14,214 bases of DNA from positions 1 through 14,214 of the forward strand of contig JACUTP010000034.1 in assembly GCA_014859785.1 (NCBI GenBank), in the 5' to 3' direction. Of the stretch, positions 1 through 6,569 are shown piece by piece. Position 1 is the stretch's first letter. The number at the start of each line of letters is the position of its first letter. Both the position numbers and the translations under genes were made by a program. This stretch comes from Candidatus Methanoperedentaceae archaeon. Its GTDB lineage: Archaea; Halobacteriota; Methanosarcinia; Methanosarcinales; Methanoperedenaceae. The notes below the pieces were generated by a model that was not told where the DNA came from, ran no database searches, and saw only the letters and a program-made list of their open reading frames with translations.

Positions 1-564
1 CATGACTATTTCTATCAGCCCCCGACGAATCTCCCGCTGGTTTTTCATTTCTGGCAATAAAGTGATCGGTATTTCGGGAAGTTTTCTCAAATCTAAGCCC
101 GTTTCTTTCGCTTTTATCAATTCAGTCTTTAGATGTTGATTTTCAATTTGTTCTTCATTTTTCAAGTTAAAGAAATCCTTTACGAAAATCTGACAAAAGG
201 AACCATCATCCACAAAATCAAATCTGCTACTCATCATATCGGGTGGATTTTCATGAGGAAAAAGTCCATAATTACCAAGATAGCGTGGGTCAATAGCTCT
301 GTATTTTTCAAGCTGTGCTTCTTTCGATTTTTCATCCGCAGATAATTCCAGCACCAACCAGCCAGTTTCTCCACTTGCTATTATATCAGGTTGACGTGAT
401 TCACCCAGTTTTGTCATAAATGGTCTATCTACCACATAATTGAATCCTGCTGCTTTGAAAGGACCTATAAAATTTGGCTTTTTGAGTTCATGGAACAATT
501 GGATAGTATTGCGCCACAGAGCAATTCGATAATCAGGTTCAGGCAAAAACTTCCACTCCATCAT
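1..564 (-). CDS. Partial protein with PD-(D/E)XK nuclease-like N-terminal region (runs off left edge)
   Basis: An open frame starts at ATG 564 (a second ATG lies at 561) and stays open for 188 codons to the window edge, so the C-terminus is missing. The start lies inside the upstream gene and overlaps its last 26 bases in another frame, which is typical of translational coupling in an operon. The N-terminal 95 residues hold a pattern resembling the PD-(D/E)XK nuclease core: Pro59-Asp60-Ile-Ile, then about 12 residues later a hydrophobic strand ending in Glu73, then Gln84-x3-Tyr88, which resembles the Q-x3-Y element of RecB-type nucleases. The usual ExK lysine is replaced by Ser75; Lys79 or Lys82 might substitute. 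Residues 130-188 are charged and helical-looking. I do not recognise the family. The nuclease assignment is an inference from motif spacing only; the gene itself is well supported by length and coupling. Confidence 0.72.
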   Translation of the reverse strand, partial: MMEWKFLPEPDYRIALWRNTIQLFHELKKPNFIGPFKAAGFNYVVDRPFMTKLGESRQPDIIASGETGWLVLELSADEKSKEAQLEKYRAIDPRYLGNYGLFPHENPPDMMSSRFDFVDDGSFCQIFVKDFFNLKNEEQIENQHLKTELIKAKETGLDLRKLPEIPITLLPEMKNQREIRRGLIEIVM

Positions 565-1576
565 GATAAATAGAGGTTTTTCCTGCATTGTCTTCGCCCT
601 GAAGTGTTGCTATTCTGGGCGCAGCATTGATACATCCGTTCCCTGGAACTGTAAGATATGCAAAATCATGCCCAACATCCATTAAAATTCTATCCCAAGT
701 ATGTAAATCTACACCCCTAAATCTCTTGAAATCTTCCTCAGATTCGGTTTCAACAAGCCACAGTTTCATTTCCCCCGTTCCAGTTGCGACCTTATTTGAA
801 AAAGCATCGAGGTCAATCTCCTGACTGAAATCCAGTTCGAAAGCACCCATGGTTGTATCTCTAAGCTTAGTTGCTTCTTTTAATGAGTCCGCATAGCGAT
901 TTGCCATTTCAGCTACAGACATAAGTGCTTCATCAACATCGGATGCTTTGTTTATTGTGGCTTTACCATTGCTGTACCATTCTGTAGATATTGTTACTGA
1001 ACCCTCTTTTCTTTTCTGCCATCGTGCACTATGTATGGCAAATTCTTCTTTTGCTTCATTAAGAATCCTATCCAGACCTCTTATACGTCGCGTTGCGCCG
1101 TAGTATGCTTTTAGACTGAAATTTGATGCATTTTCTTCATCTATAGAAAGACCATCCTGGAATTTCAAACCCAATCCCCTCTGATTCCACCCCATTTTTC
1201 CCCAGTGCATGAGATGATTTCTTGAAAGCCAGCATCTATCTAAATCTTTTCTATTAAGCCACTTGTCAACTACAACGTCTGATTCTGTTGCATCCATCAA
1301 GCTGTAAAGTATCCAGACACGGTCTCTTGTAGAATCTAAAAACAAAGTATTTGATAGGTCTCCATCTTTGTTTCCATACCAGCCTACTGAATTATCCAGC
1401 TTTCGCCATTCACCTTCGGGGCAGCCAGCGTCTCGTAAGGCAAGATTGCTCTCTATTAAATATGCTTTAAGATGAGGTGAGTATGTCTTTCCAAATAGTT
1501 CTAAGGATTCTTCGTTGTTTTCAAATCCTGCCTGCAATCTTTCTTTTAGGTCGCCAAGAGTTTTGATTTCACGCAT
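539..1576 (-). CDS. Unrecognised 345-residue protein, first gene of a possible defence-like module
   Basis: A complete frame runs from ATG 1576 to TGA at 539-541. No family is recognised. The protein is soluble, with no signal peptide or membrane segment. It has a tryptophan-rich stretch at residues 106-131 (CWLSRNHLMHWG in its middle) and a helical, charged section around residues 160-240. It also has an acidic patch near 245-258 and a Gly/Asn-rich C-terminal end. The DNKAGKT-like segment near residues 329-334 (DNAGKT) lacks the first glycine of a Walker A motif and sits only 12 residues from the end, so it is not a P-loop. Only a weak GAAGGG-type ribosome site precedes the start. A good TATA-like sequence lies about 75-85 bases upstream. 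The last 26 bases overlap the nuclease-like gene downstream, so the two are probably made together. The local base composition is AT-richer and patchier than the alaS body. Function unknown; a conflict-system component is only a guess from context. Confidence 0.75.
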   Translation of the reverse strand: MREIKTLGDLKERLQAGFENNEESLELFGKTYSPHLKAYLIESNLALRDAGCPEGEWRKLDNSVGWYGNKDGDLSNTLFLDSTRDRVWILYSLMDATESDVVVDKWLNRKDLDRCWLSRNHLMHWGKMGWNQRGLGLKFQDGLSIDEENASNFSLKAYYGATRRIRGLDRILNEAKEEFAIHSARWQKRKEGSVTISTEWYSNGKATINKASDVDEALMSVAEMANRYADSLKEATKLRDTTMGAFELDFSQEIDLDAFSNKVATGTGEMKLWLVETESEEDFKRFRGVDLHTWDRILMDVGHDFAYLTVPGNGCINAAPRIATLQGEDNAGKTSIYHDGVEVFA

Positions 1577-1649
1577 GATGTTTTCCCTTCATTATATATC
1601 AGTTTTCAATAATAAAAGTCGTATTTCTATGTCTTTGTATATGCTTCAT

Positions 1650-1660
1650 TTTATTATATA
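1650..1660 (-). promoter_or_regulatory. Probable TATA box for the left-edge two-gene module
   Basis: On the minus strand this reads TATATAATAAA, a strong match to an archaeal TATA box. It lies in the 160-base gap between the alaS stop and the start of the 345-residue gene. Initiation about 25 bases downstream would give a leader of roughly 50 bases. Its presence suggests the module has its own promoter rather than depending on alaS read-through. No stem-loop followed by a T-run was seen in this gap. Confidence 0.5.
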
Positions 1661-1736
1661 CTCTACCCATTAGGAGATTATGGTTACTTGGAATTATAAC
1701 TACTTACCAAGAGCAATGTGAAAGTATGTTTAGTAG

Positions 1737-4700
1737 CTAACTCTTTATCATAGTTTTTACGATTAGATTTTTGATTCTTTCTTCAACACTTAATTTAGTA
1801 AATAATCTTTTACTATATTTCCAATCTCTTTTTGATCCAATATGCACCTTGCCTGTTTTTTGTTCAAATTCATTTGTATCGATCTTGACAGATACTTTAT
1901 TGCCATCTATTAATTCGCTTTTTGGAATTGAACCCCTTTCTTGTAATTTGTCTTTCCTAATATCATCTAAAATCCAATACAACCTTTTATTAGTGAAAAC
2001 CAGCCATGTATTTTGTTCAAGGGTCTGGAAAATTTTAAGAACTTCAGCTTGGTTCAGATTCTCCATTCTACTATCATAAAATTCACAAGTGCTCACAAAG
2101 TCTATAATTTCCCGTGGCGAGTGTAAATCTCGTGATTCATCTACTTTCCTCACCATCCCCACACCCATCTCAAGAGCCTCGTCAATCTTGCCTGCATCAG
2201 TGCCGCCACCCTGCGCTATTGAAGGCTTGCCGCCTCCTCCACCGCCAACAAGTTTTGACATCTCACGCACAATGGCTCCCGAATTCACGCCAGCCTTCAC
2301 GGCATTCGCACCTGCTGCCACAACTATCCTGACTCCGCCCTTATCACTTGCAAGCACTGCCACAACATCATTATTCTTACTGAACTCAGTGGCTGCTTTT
2401 ATAAGCTCCTCAACATCAGCATTCGCAATCTTACGCGCAATAACCTTCAAACCGTTAATATCTTCAGCCTCACCCAGCAATGCCTTAACCCTGACCTCTG
2501 CCAGCTCCTCCTTCAGGCGCTCGTTCTCTTTCTTGTATTCCTTCCACTCCTCAAAGAACCGGTTAACAGTATCAGGTAAATGCTCAGGCGAAACCCGAAG
2601 CGCATATGCCGAACTGTTAAGAAGCCCGTCCCGCTCCTGCCAGCGCTTTACCGCAGCCTCGCCAGCCGCAAACTCGATACGCTCAACACCATCCTGGATT
2701 CTCTCGGTCTTAATAAGCTTGATTGGTCCGATAAGCCCGGTATTCGATACATGCGTGCCGCCGCAGGCTTCCACGTCCTTGCCGACCCTTAAAATACGGA
2801 TTTCCCTGCCCGGGGGAACACCACCCTGGTACAGCACGAAACCGTACTTCTTCTCAGCGGTCACCCTGTCCATCCAGTCAATGTGTACAGGAATGTTCGC
2901 CATAACAGATTTATTAGCCCGCATCTCAATCTCGCGGAACTCGTCATCAGTGATACGCTTGAAGTGTGTCAGGTCAAGGCGCGCCCTGTCAGTAAACTTC
3001 GCCGCACCTGTCTGCCAGATATGGTCACCGAGAACCAATTTTGCAGCCTCGTTTACTATATGCGTGGCAGTGTGGTGGATGGTATGTGCAATTCTCCTAT
3101 CCATGTCAACCTTCCCGGTCACCCTGTCCCCTTTCTTGAACCCGTAATCAGAGTCGGTTTCATGGACTATGACACCGTTTATAATCTGGACATCACCCAC
3201 ATTCACAACATAATCGTTCACGGATAATGTGCCGTGGTCGGCAGGCTGACCCCCGCCTTCAGGATAGAATAATGTCCGGTCAAGTATAATCTTATTTTCA
3301 ATAACCTCTATAACTTCAGCCTCGAATTCCAGGCTTTCAGGCTGGTCATAATACAGCCGTTTCGTTGGCGGGAGGTCAAGAGATGTTTCATCAACATCCT
3401 CCTTTTCTGCTCTGTTATGTTTCTGCGCCACAAGTGAATAGAATGTGTCAGGCAGTTCTGATTCCACCCCGACTTCCTTAGCCACATCACGCGTAATCTC
3501 AGGCGGGATGCCGTGGGTGTCATACATCTGGATTAGCTCATCCAGCGGCATCTTCTCGTTCTTTTCCTTAAAATGCAGGGCAGTTTTCCTGACAAGCCTT
3601 GAGCCGCGCTCTATGGTATCAGCGTATTTTTCCTCCTCAAGGTCAATGATTTCCCTGATAGTATCAAGCCGCTCCCTGAATTCGGGATACTCAGGAAGGT
3701 TCTTTATCTGCATCTCCACAATATCAGACAGCGGCACCTTAATACCAAGGTCTTTCATCATCCTGAGTGTCCGCCTGAGGACAAGGCGGGCAAGGTATCC
3801 TGCTTTTACGTTGGACGGGATGATGCCGTCCCCGAACATGAATGCAAGGCAGCGTGTATGGTCTGTAATGGTATAAACAGTCTCCACCGGCTCCATAATG
3901 CCCTGGAGTTTCTCGACAGTTATGCCAATGCTCTCTGCGACCTTTTTCCTCAAATGGAGAAGGTTCGCCTGCCCGCTGATATCCATGATTCCTGCAAGCC
4001 TTGCGTTCTGTGAGAAAATACCGGCATATTCGGGGTTACCTATCGAATGCTCGATTCCTGCAAGGTCTGTGAGCTCTTTAACAATATTCGGGAACACAGC
4101 ATCATATATGGTTGGTGAACCCTTTGACGCCCAGACAAACCTCTCAAGTCCGTAACCGGTATCCACGATGTAACTGTCCATCTTATCGTAACGTTCGCCT
4201 TTAATTTCGATGGAGCCGTTTCTGGTTTGCTTCAAATCCATGAAAACAAGCGTTGCGAGTTCAAGCCCACCCACAAGCACTTCAACACACGGTCCCGCAT
4301 TGCCTCCACCAGACCAGGGCTCTTCCTTATACGTTACACCATTCACGTCAAGACCAAGCTCAAGCAGCAATTTATCACAGTATTCAACAGTCTCATTTTT
4401 CCAGTAAATCTCATTACCACGTGAATTAAAGGCATGATGCGCCATCATCTCAAAAGTCGTGAGATGCCTGCCGCTTCGTCCAACAGCATCAAGGTCATCA
4501 AGACGGATGCAGGGCTGGGATATTGTAAGGGGATTTGCAGGCGGTGGAACAAGACCGGATGTCACAAACGGCTGGAAATCAGCAATTGAAGCAATCGTCA
4601 GGTAAATATCATCCCGCCATCTTGCGATAACAGGATAACGTTCCACCCTTGTATGACCGTGTTTTTCAAAAAATGAAAGGTACTTCTCACGCATTGAGGA

Positions 4701-4880
4701 CAGGTCATATTCCTTACTGAAAACAGGAGCGTCTATAAAAGAATAGGATACACAGGGCGCATCCCCGCAAACATCACTGTCAGGGTTTCGTGTCCAGTAA
4801 TTCGTCCCGCATTTTGTGCACTGTTTACGCGTAAACCCGTTCTCTTTGAAATAATCAAGCTGGTACTCGTCCTCTAACAT
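1737..4880 (-). CDS. alaS: Alanyl-tRNA synthetase, archaeal type, with an atypical C-terminal extension
   Basis: This enzyme charges tRNA-Ala with alanine in the cytoplasm and edits mischarged Ser/Gly. From ATG 4880 the product is 1047 residues. An N-terminal zinc-type segment (Cys21, Cys24, Cys38, Cys43, including CGDAPC) is characteristic of archaeal AlaRS. The class II catalytic core follows, with FEMMAHHAFN near residues 143-152 and GGGNAGPCVEV near 191-201. The editing domain has HTATH at 603-607 and CGGTH at 706-710. The C-Ala domain contains a six-glycine run near 879-884 and ends about residue 913. Archaeal AlaRS proteins are usually about 900 residues, so the last 134 residues are extra. 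A longer frame begins at TTG 4931, but it has no ribosome site. The ATG at 4880 is preceded by AGGAT and gives the MLEDEYQL start expected of relatives. It follows the DHH gene on the same strand and may also have its own promoter. Identity is very secure; the start is fairly secure. Confidence 0.96.
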   Translation of the reverse strand: MLEDEYQLDYFKENGFTRKQCTKCGTNYWTRNPDSDVCGDAPCVSYSFIDAPVFSKEYDLSSMREKYLSFFEKHGHTRVERYPVIARWRDDIYLTIASIADFQPFVTSGLVPPPANPLTISQPCIRLDDLDAVGRSGRHLTTFEMMAHHAFNSRGNEIYWKNETVEYCDKLLLELGLDVNGVTYKEEPWSGGGNAGPCVEVLVGGLELATLVFMDLKQTRNGSIEIKGERYDKMDSYIVDTGYGLERFVWASKGSPTIYDAVFPNIVKELTDLAGIEHSIGNPEYAGIFSQNARLAGIMDISGQANLLHLRKKVAESIGITVEKLQGIMEPVETVYTITDHTRCLAFMFGDGIIPSNVKAGYLARLVLRRTLRMMKDLGIKVPLSDIVEMQIKNLPEYPEFRERLDTIREIIDLEEEKYADTIERGSRLVRKTALHFKEKNEKMPLDELIQMYDTHGIPPEITRDVAKEVGVESELPDTFYSLVAQKHNRAEKEDVDETSLDLPPTKRLYYDQPESLEFEAEVIEVIENKIILDRTLFYPEGGGQPADHGTLSVNDYVVNVGDVQIINGVIVHETDSDYGFKKGDRVTGKVDMDRRIAHTIHHTATHIVNEAAKLVLGDHIWQTGAAKFTDRARLDLTHFKRITDDEFREIEMRANKSVMANIPVHIDWMDRVTAEKKYGFVLYQGGVPPGREIRILRVGKDVEACGGTHVSNTGLIGPIKLIKTERIQDGVERIEFAAGEAAVKRWQERDGLLNSSAYALRVSPEHLPDTVNRFFEEWKEYKKENERLKEELAEVRVKALLGEAEDINGLKVIARKIANADVEELIKAATEFSKNNDVVAVLASDKGGVRIVVAAGANAVKAGVNSGAIVREMSKLVGGGGGGKPSIAQGGGTDAGKIDEALEMGVGMVRKVDESRDLHSPREIIDFVSTCEFYDSRMENLNQAEVLKIFQTLEQNTWLVFTNKRLYWILDDIRKDKLQERGSIPKSELIDGNKVSVKIDTNEFEQKTGKVHIGSKRDWKYSKRLFTKLSVEERIKNLIVKTMIKS
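1740..2141 (-). other. AT-rich segment encoding the extra C-terminal domain of AlaRS (PH-like?)
   Basis: This part of alaS encodes residues 914-1047, beyond the end of recognisable AlaRS homology. By hand count GC is 108/360 (30%) over 1741-2100, against 105/180 (58%) over 2161-2340 in the same gene. The tail has a helical lead-in, then a beta-rich stretch containing TWLVFTNKRLYWILDD, followed by alternating strands and a final amphipathic helix rich in Lys. The 'FTNKRLY' strand pattern resembles bacterial-type PH-like domains, which often carry a TNKRL strand; this is a resemblance only. The frame is open across the junction with no stop or shift, so the domain is predicted to be translated as part of AlaRS. 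It looks like a captured or recombined segment rather than an inherited AlaRS domain. Confidence 0.65.
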
Positions 4881-4935
4881 AATATCCTGGATACTAAATT
4901 GTAATGGTTGTACATAATTATTCTGGAACAAACCG

Positions 4936-4950
4936 TTTTTTATTAAAATA
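4936..4950 (-). promoter_or_regulatory. Possible internal TATA box for alaS
   Basis: On the minus strand this AT-only stretch, TATTTTAATAAAAA, lies between the DHH gene stop (4957) and the alaS ATG (4880). Initiation about 25 bases downstream would give a leader of about 30-35 bases that contains the AGGAT ribosome site. alaS could therefore be transcribed independently as well as from the DHH promoter. Support is positional only. Confidence 0.35.
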
Positions 4951-4956
4951 ACTGTC

Positions 4957-6417
4957 TTATCCTGATTCCTGCTGGATTCCCACCACAGAAAGCAAACGCT
5001 TTACAACAGCTTCTTCTGCAAGTTTCAGGAGTGTCTGCTTATCCTTTGTTCCGCTGAACAAACCAAGCGGAATCTGCGCCCCGGCAAGTTTTGCATGCCC
5101 GCCAGCCTTATCCTCGCCAAAAGCATCCTGCATTACCTTCCCTATATTTATCCTGTCATCCCTGCTCCGCCCGGAAATATAAATATAATCCTCACTCAGC
5201 CCGAATATTACAGTCGTTGTAATCCCTTCAAGGTTCAAGAGGTAATCTGCTGCCTGTGCAAGTGCATCACGATTACGGATAGTCCCTACATTCGAGATAA
5301 GGTAACTGCCTTTTATCTCCCTGTTCTTTATGGCGTCCCCCAGTATATCGATTTCCTCGGTTGATCTTGAAGGGTTTTCAATCCTGTTTAATATGTCATG
5401 GTTCGCAAGCGGATACAGGTATTCCGTAGCATTCAGGTCAGCAGGATCGGTATTTCTCCTGTAATCATCCGTGTCTGTCTTGATACCATACAGGAGTGCC
5501 GTGGCAAGTTCAGTCTTTATAGGTATTTCAAGGTCCTGCAGGTACTTTGTCATAATAGTGGCAGTCGCGCCAATATTCGACCTTATGTCCACAAATTCAG
5601 CATAAATGTCCTTAACATCTGCCTGGTGATGATCAATAACTATATCGATTTTCGTATCAGGTGGAAGAAGATTGTTCACCCCAGGTACGGAACATTCAAT
5701 TAACGCAATTTTCTTATAATCCGCCGGGTTAAATTCCTCTGACTGGTCTAATTCAATATCAAGCAAGTTGACAAATGCCTTGTTTTCATGGTGACCGATT
5801 TTTCCCCGGTACAGTATTCTTGACCTGACCCCTACACTGTTTGCTATTTCCTTAAGTGCCATGCCGCTTGAGATCGCATCAGGGTCAGGGCTGTTATGCA
5901 AAATAATCGCAAGTTTCCCATCCTCCACGCTGCTTATAATCTTCTTTAAGCTATGAGCAAGTTTTACAGATTTTATCCTTTCAATATACTGTATAATGGC
6001 AGATGCAACGGATTTATGCGGCAGGTTCGATGGAAGTACAACAAGGTCTGCACCGGCTGCTTCCATTTCTTCCTTCTGTTTATAATCTTTCACCCTGACT
6101 ACGACATGCACATTCGGCGCATTCTTGCTTATATAGTCAAGTGCCTTTTTATTTCCATTGAAATCAGAACTTACTATAAATACGGATTCGAGGTTTTTCC
6201 CGACAATCTGGTTCAGTAAATTTTCGTCCCCGATGTTGCCCAGCATGGCGTTCAGGTTCTGCTCTTTCAATGTTTCGACTTTTGCAGGGTCGTTATCAAC
6301 GAGAATTATTCCCGCATTCCTTACTTTAAGGTCGTTTGCAAGTGCAAGTCCTATACCGCCGCTTCCTAAAATGGCGTAAACATAATCAACCGGCTTTCCA
6401 CCTGATTCTTCCTCTAT
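4957..6417 (-). CDS. DHH/DHHA1 phosphoesterase with N-terminal TrkA-N (RCK-type) Rossmann domain; non-canonical start
   Basis: The product is 486 residues if translation starts at ATA 6417. The first canonical start, TTG 6270, would give 437 residues and cut off half of the nucleotide-binding fold. Residues 10-42 form a classic Rossmann beta-alpha-beta with GSGGIG at 18-23 and an acidic VDND at the end of strand 2. This matches the TrkA-N/RCK domains that bind NAD(H) or related nucleotides. The DHH domain follows, with HNSPDPDAIS at about 174-183, ECS near 241 and IDHH at about 261-264. The DHHA1 domain has SGRSRDDRINIG and GGHAKLAG near 439-446. Such proteins hydrolyse phosphodiesters (nanoRNA or cyclic dinucleotides); which substrate applies here cannot be told, though the Rossmann domain suggests ligand control. 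AGGAGG at 6425-6430 lies exactly 7 bases before the ATA. No ATG, GTG or TTG occurs in frame between the upstream stop (6442-6444) and 6270. Same strand as alaS, 76 bases upstream of its ATG. Confidence 0.85.
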   Translation of the reverse strand: MEEESGGKPVDYVYAILGSGGIGLALANDLKVRNAGIILVDNDPAKVETLKEQNLNAMLGNIGDENLLNQIVGKNLESVFIVSSDFNGNKKALDYISKNAPNVHVVVRVKDYKQKEEMEAAGADLVVLPSNLPHKSVASAIIQYIERIKSVKLAHSLKKIISSVEDGKLAIILHNSPDPDAISSGMALKEIANSVGVRSRILYRGKIGHHENKAFVNLLDIELDQSEEFNPADYKKIALIECSVPGVNNLLPPDTKIDIVIDHHQADVKDIYAEFVDIRSNIGATATIMTKYLQDLEIPIKTELATALLYGIKTDTDDYRRNTDPADLNATEYLYPLANHDILNRIENPSRSTEEIDILGDAIKNREIKGSYLISNVGTIRNRDALAQAADYLLNLEGITTTVIFGLSEDYIYISGRSRDDRINIGKVMQDAFGEDKAGGHAKLAGAQIPLGLFSGTKDKQTLLKLAEEAVVKRLLSVVGIQQESG

Positions 6418-6424
6418 AACAAAG

Positions 6425-6430
6425 CCTCCT
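6425..6430 (-). promoter_or_regulatory. Ribosome binding site (AGGAGG) that fixes the DHH gene start
   Basis: A perfect AGGAGG on the minus strand is followed by a 7-base spacer (CTTTGTT) and then ATA at 6417-6415, in frame with the DHH protein. This spacing is ideal for an initiation codon at 6417. It is the main reason for extending the gene past the TTG at 6270. Confidence 0.7.
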
Positions 6431-6453
6431 ATTATCCTATATTAGGTATTATG

Positions 6454-6467
6454 TATTAAAATGCATT
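6454..6467 (-). promoter_or_regulatory. Putative promoter element of the DHH gene (copy 1 of a shared 14-mer)
   Basis: The minus strand reads AATGCATTTTAATA. The TTTTAATA part is a plausible TATA box about 37 bases before the proposed start, and ATGCAT is a self-complementary 6-mer. Transcription starting about 25 bases downstream would begin just ahead of the AGGAGG. The identical 14-mer occurs upstream of lonB, in the same orientation relative to its gene. Confidence 0.45.
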
Positions 6468-6527
6468 GGAAAAACAGCCTGTTTTCCTGTCATTTCATCC
6501 ATTTCTTATTCGGCGTCACATCAATAG

Positions 6528-6540
6528 ATAACTTTTTATC
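6528..6540 (+). promoter_or_regulatory. Possible TATA box for the PGF-CTERM protein gene
   Basis: ATAACTTTTTATC lies about 26 bases before the cluster of candidate starts at 6561-6570. That spacing would place the transcript start at or next to the first codon, giving a leaderless or nearly leaderless mRNA. No good Shine-Dalgarno sequence is available: GGTGG at 6563-6567 is only 2 bases from the ATG, which fits leaderless initiation. Confidence 0.35.
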
Positions 6541-6569
6541 TTAGATCTGCCCTTCTATGATTGGTGGCT

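Noticed and set aside
133..345. Plus-strand frame of 70 codons at the left edge
   Set aside because: The minus-strand frame here is longer, is coupled to its neighbour and has nuclease-like motifs. The plus-strand peptide is rich in Phe/Ile/Lys without pattern.
1520..1560. Possible P-loop in the 345-residue protein
   Set aside because: No GxxxxGK[ST] exists near the N-terminus. The only similar string, DNAGKT, lies 12 residues from the C-terminus and lacks the first glycine and downstream Walker B, so an NTPase call is not supported.
1577..1736. Attachment site or tRNA fragment at the island edge
   Set aside because: The gap was read for tRNA-like T-loop sequence and for repeats matching the alaS junction. 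None was seen within this window.
2089..3147. Long plus-strand open frame of 352 codons opposite alaS
   Set aside because: It is antisense to well-conserved AlaRS sequence. Its Pro/Ser-rich product is the mirror of the glycine-rich AlaRS region, and no ribosome site or family resemblance was seen.
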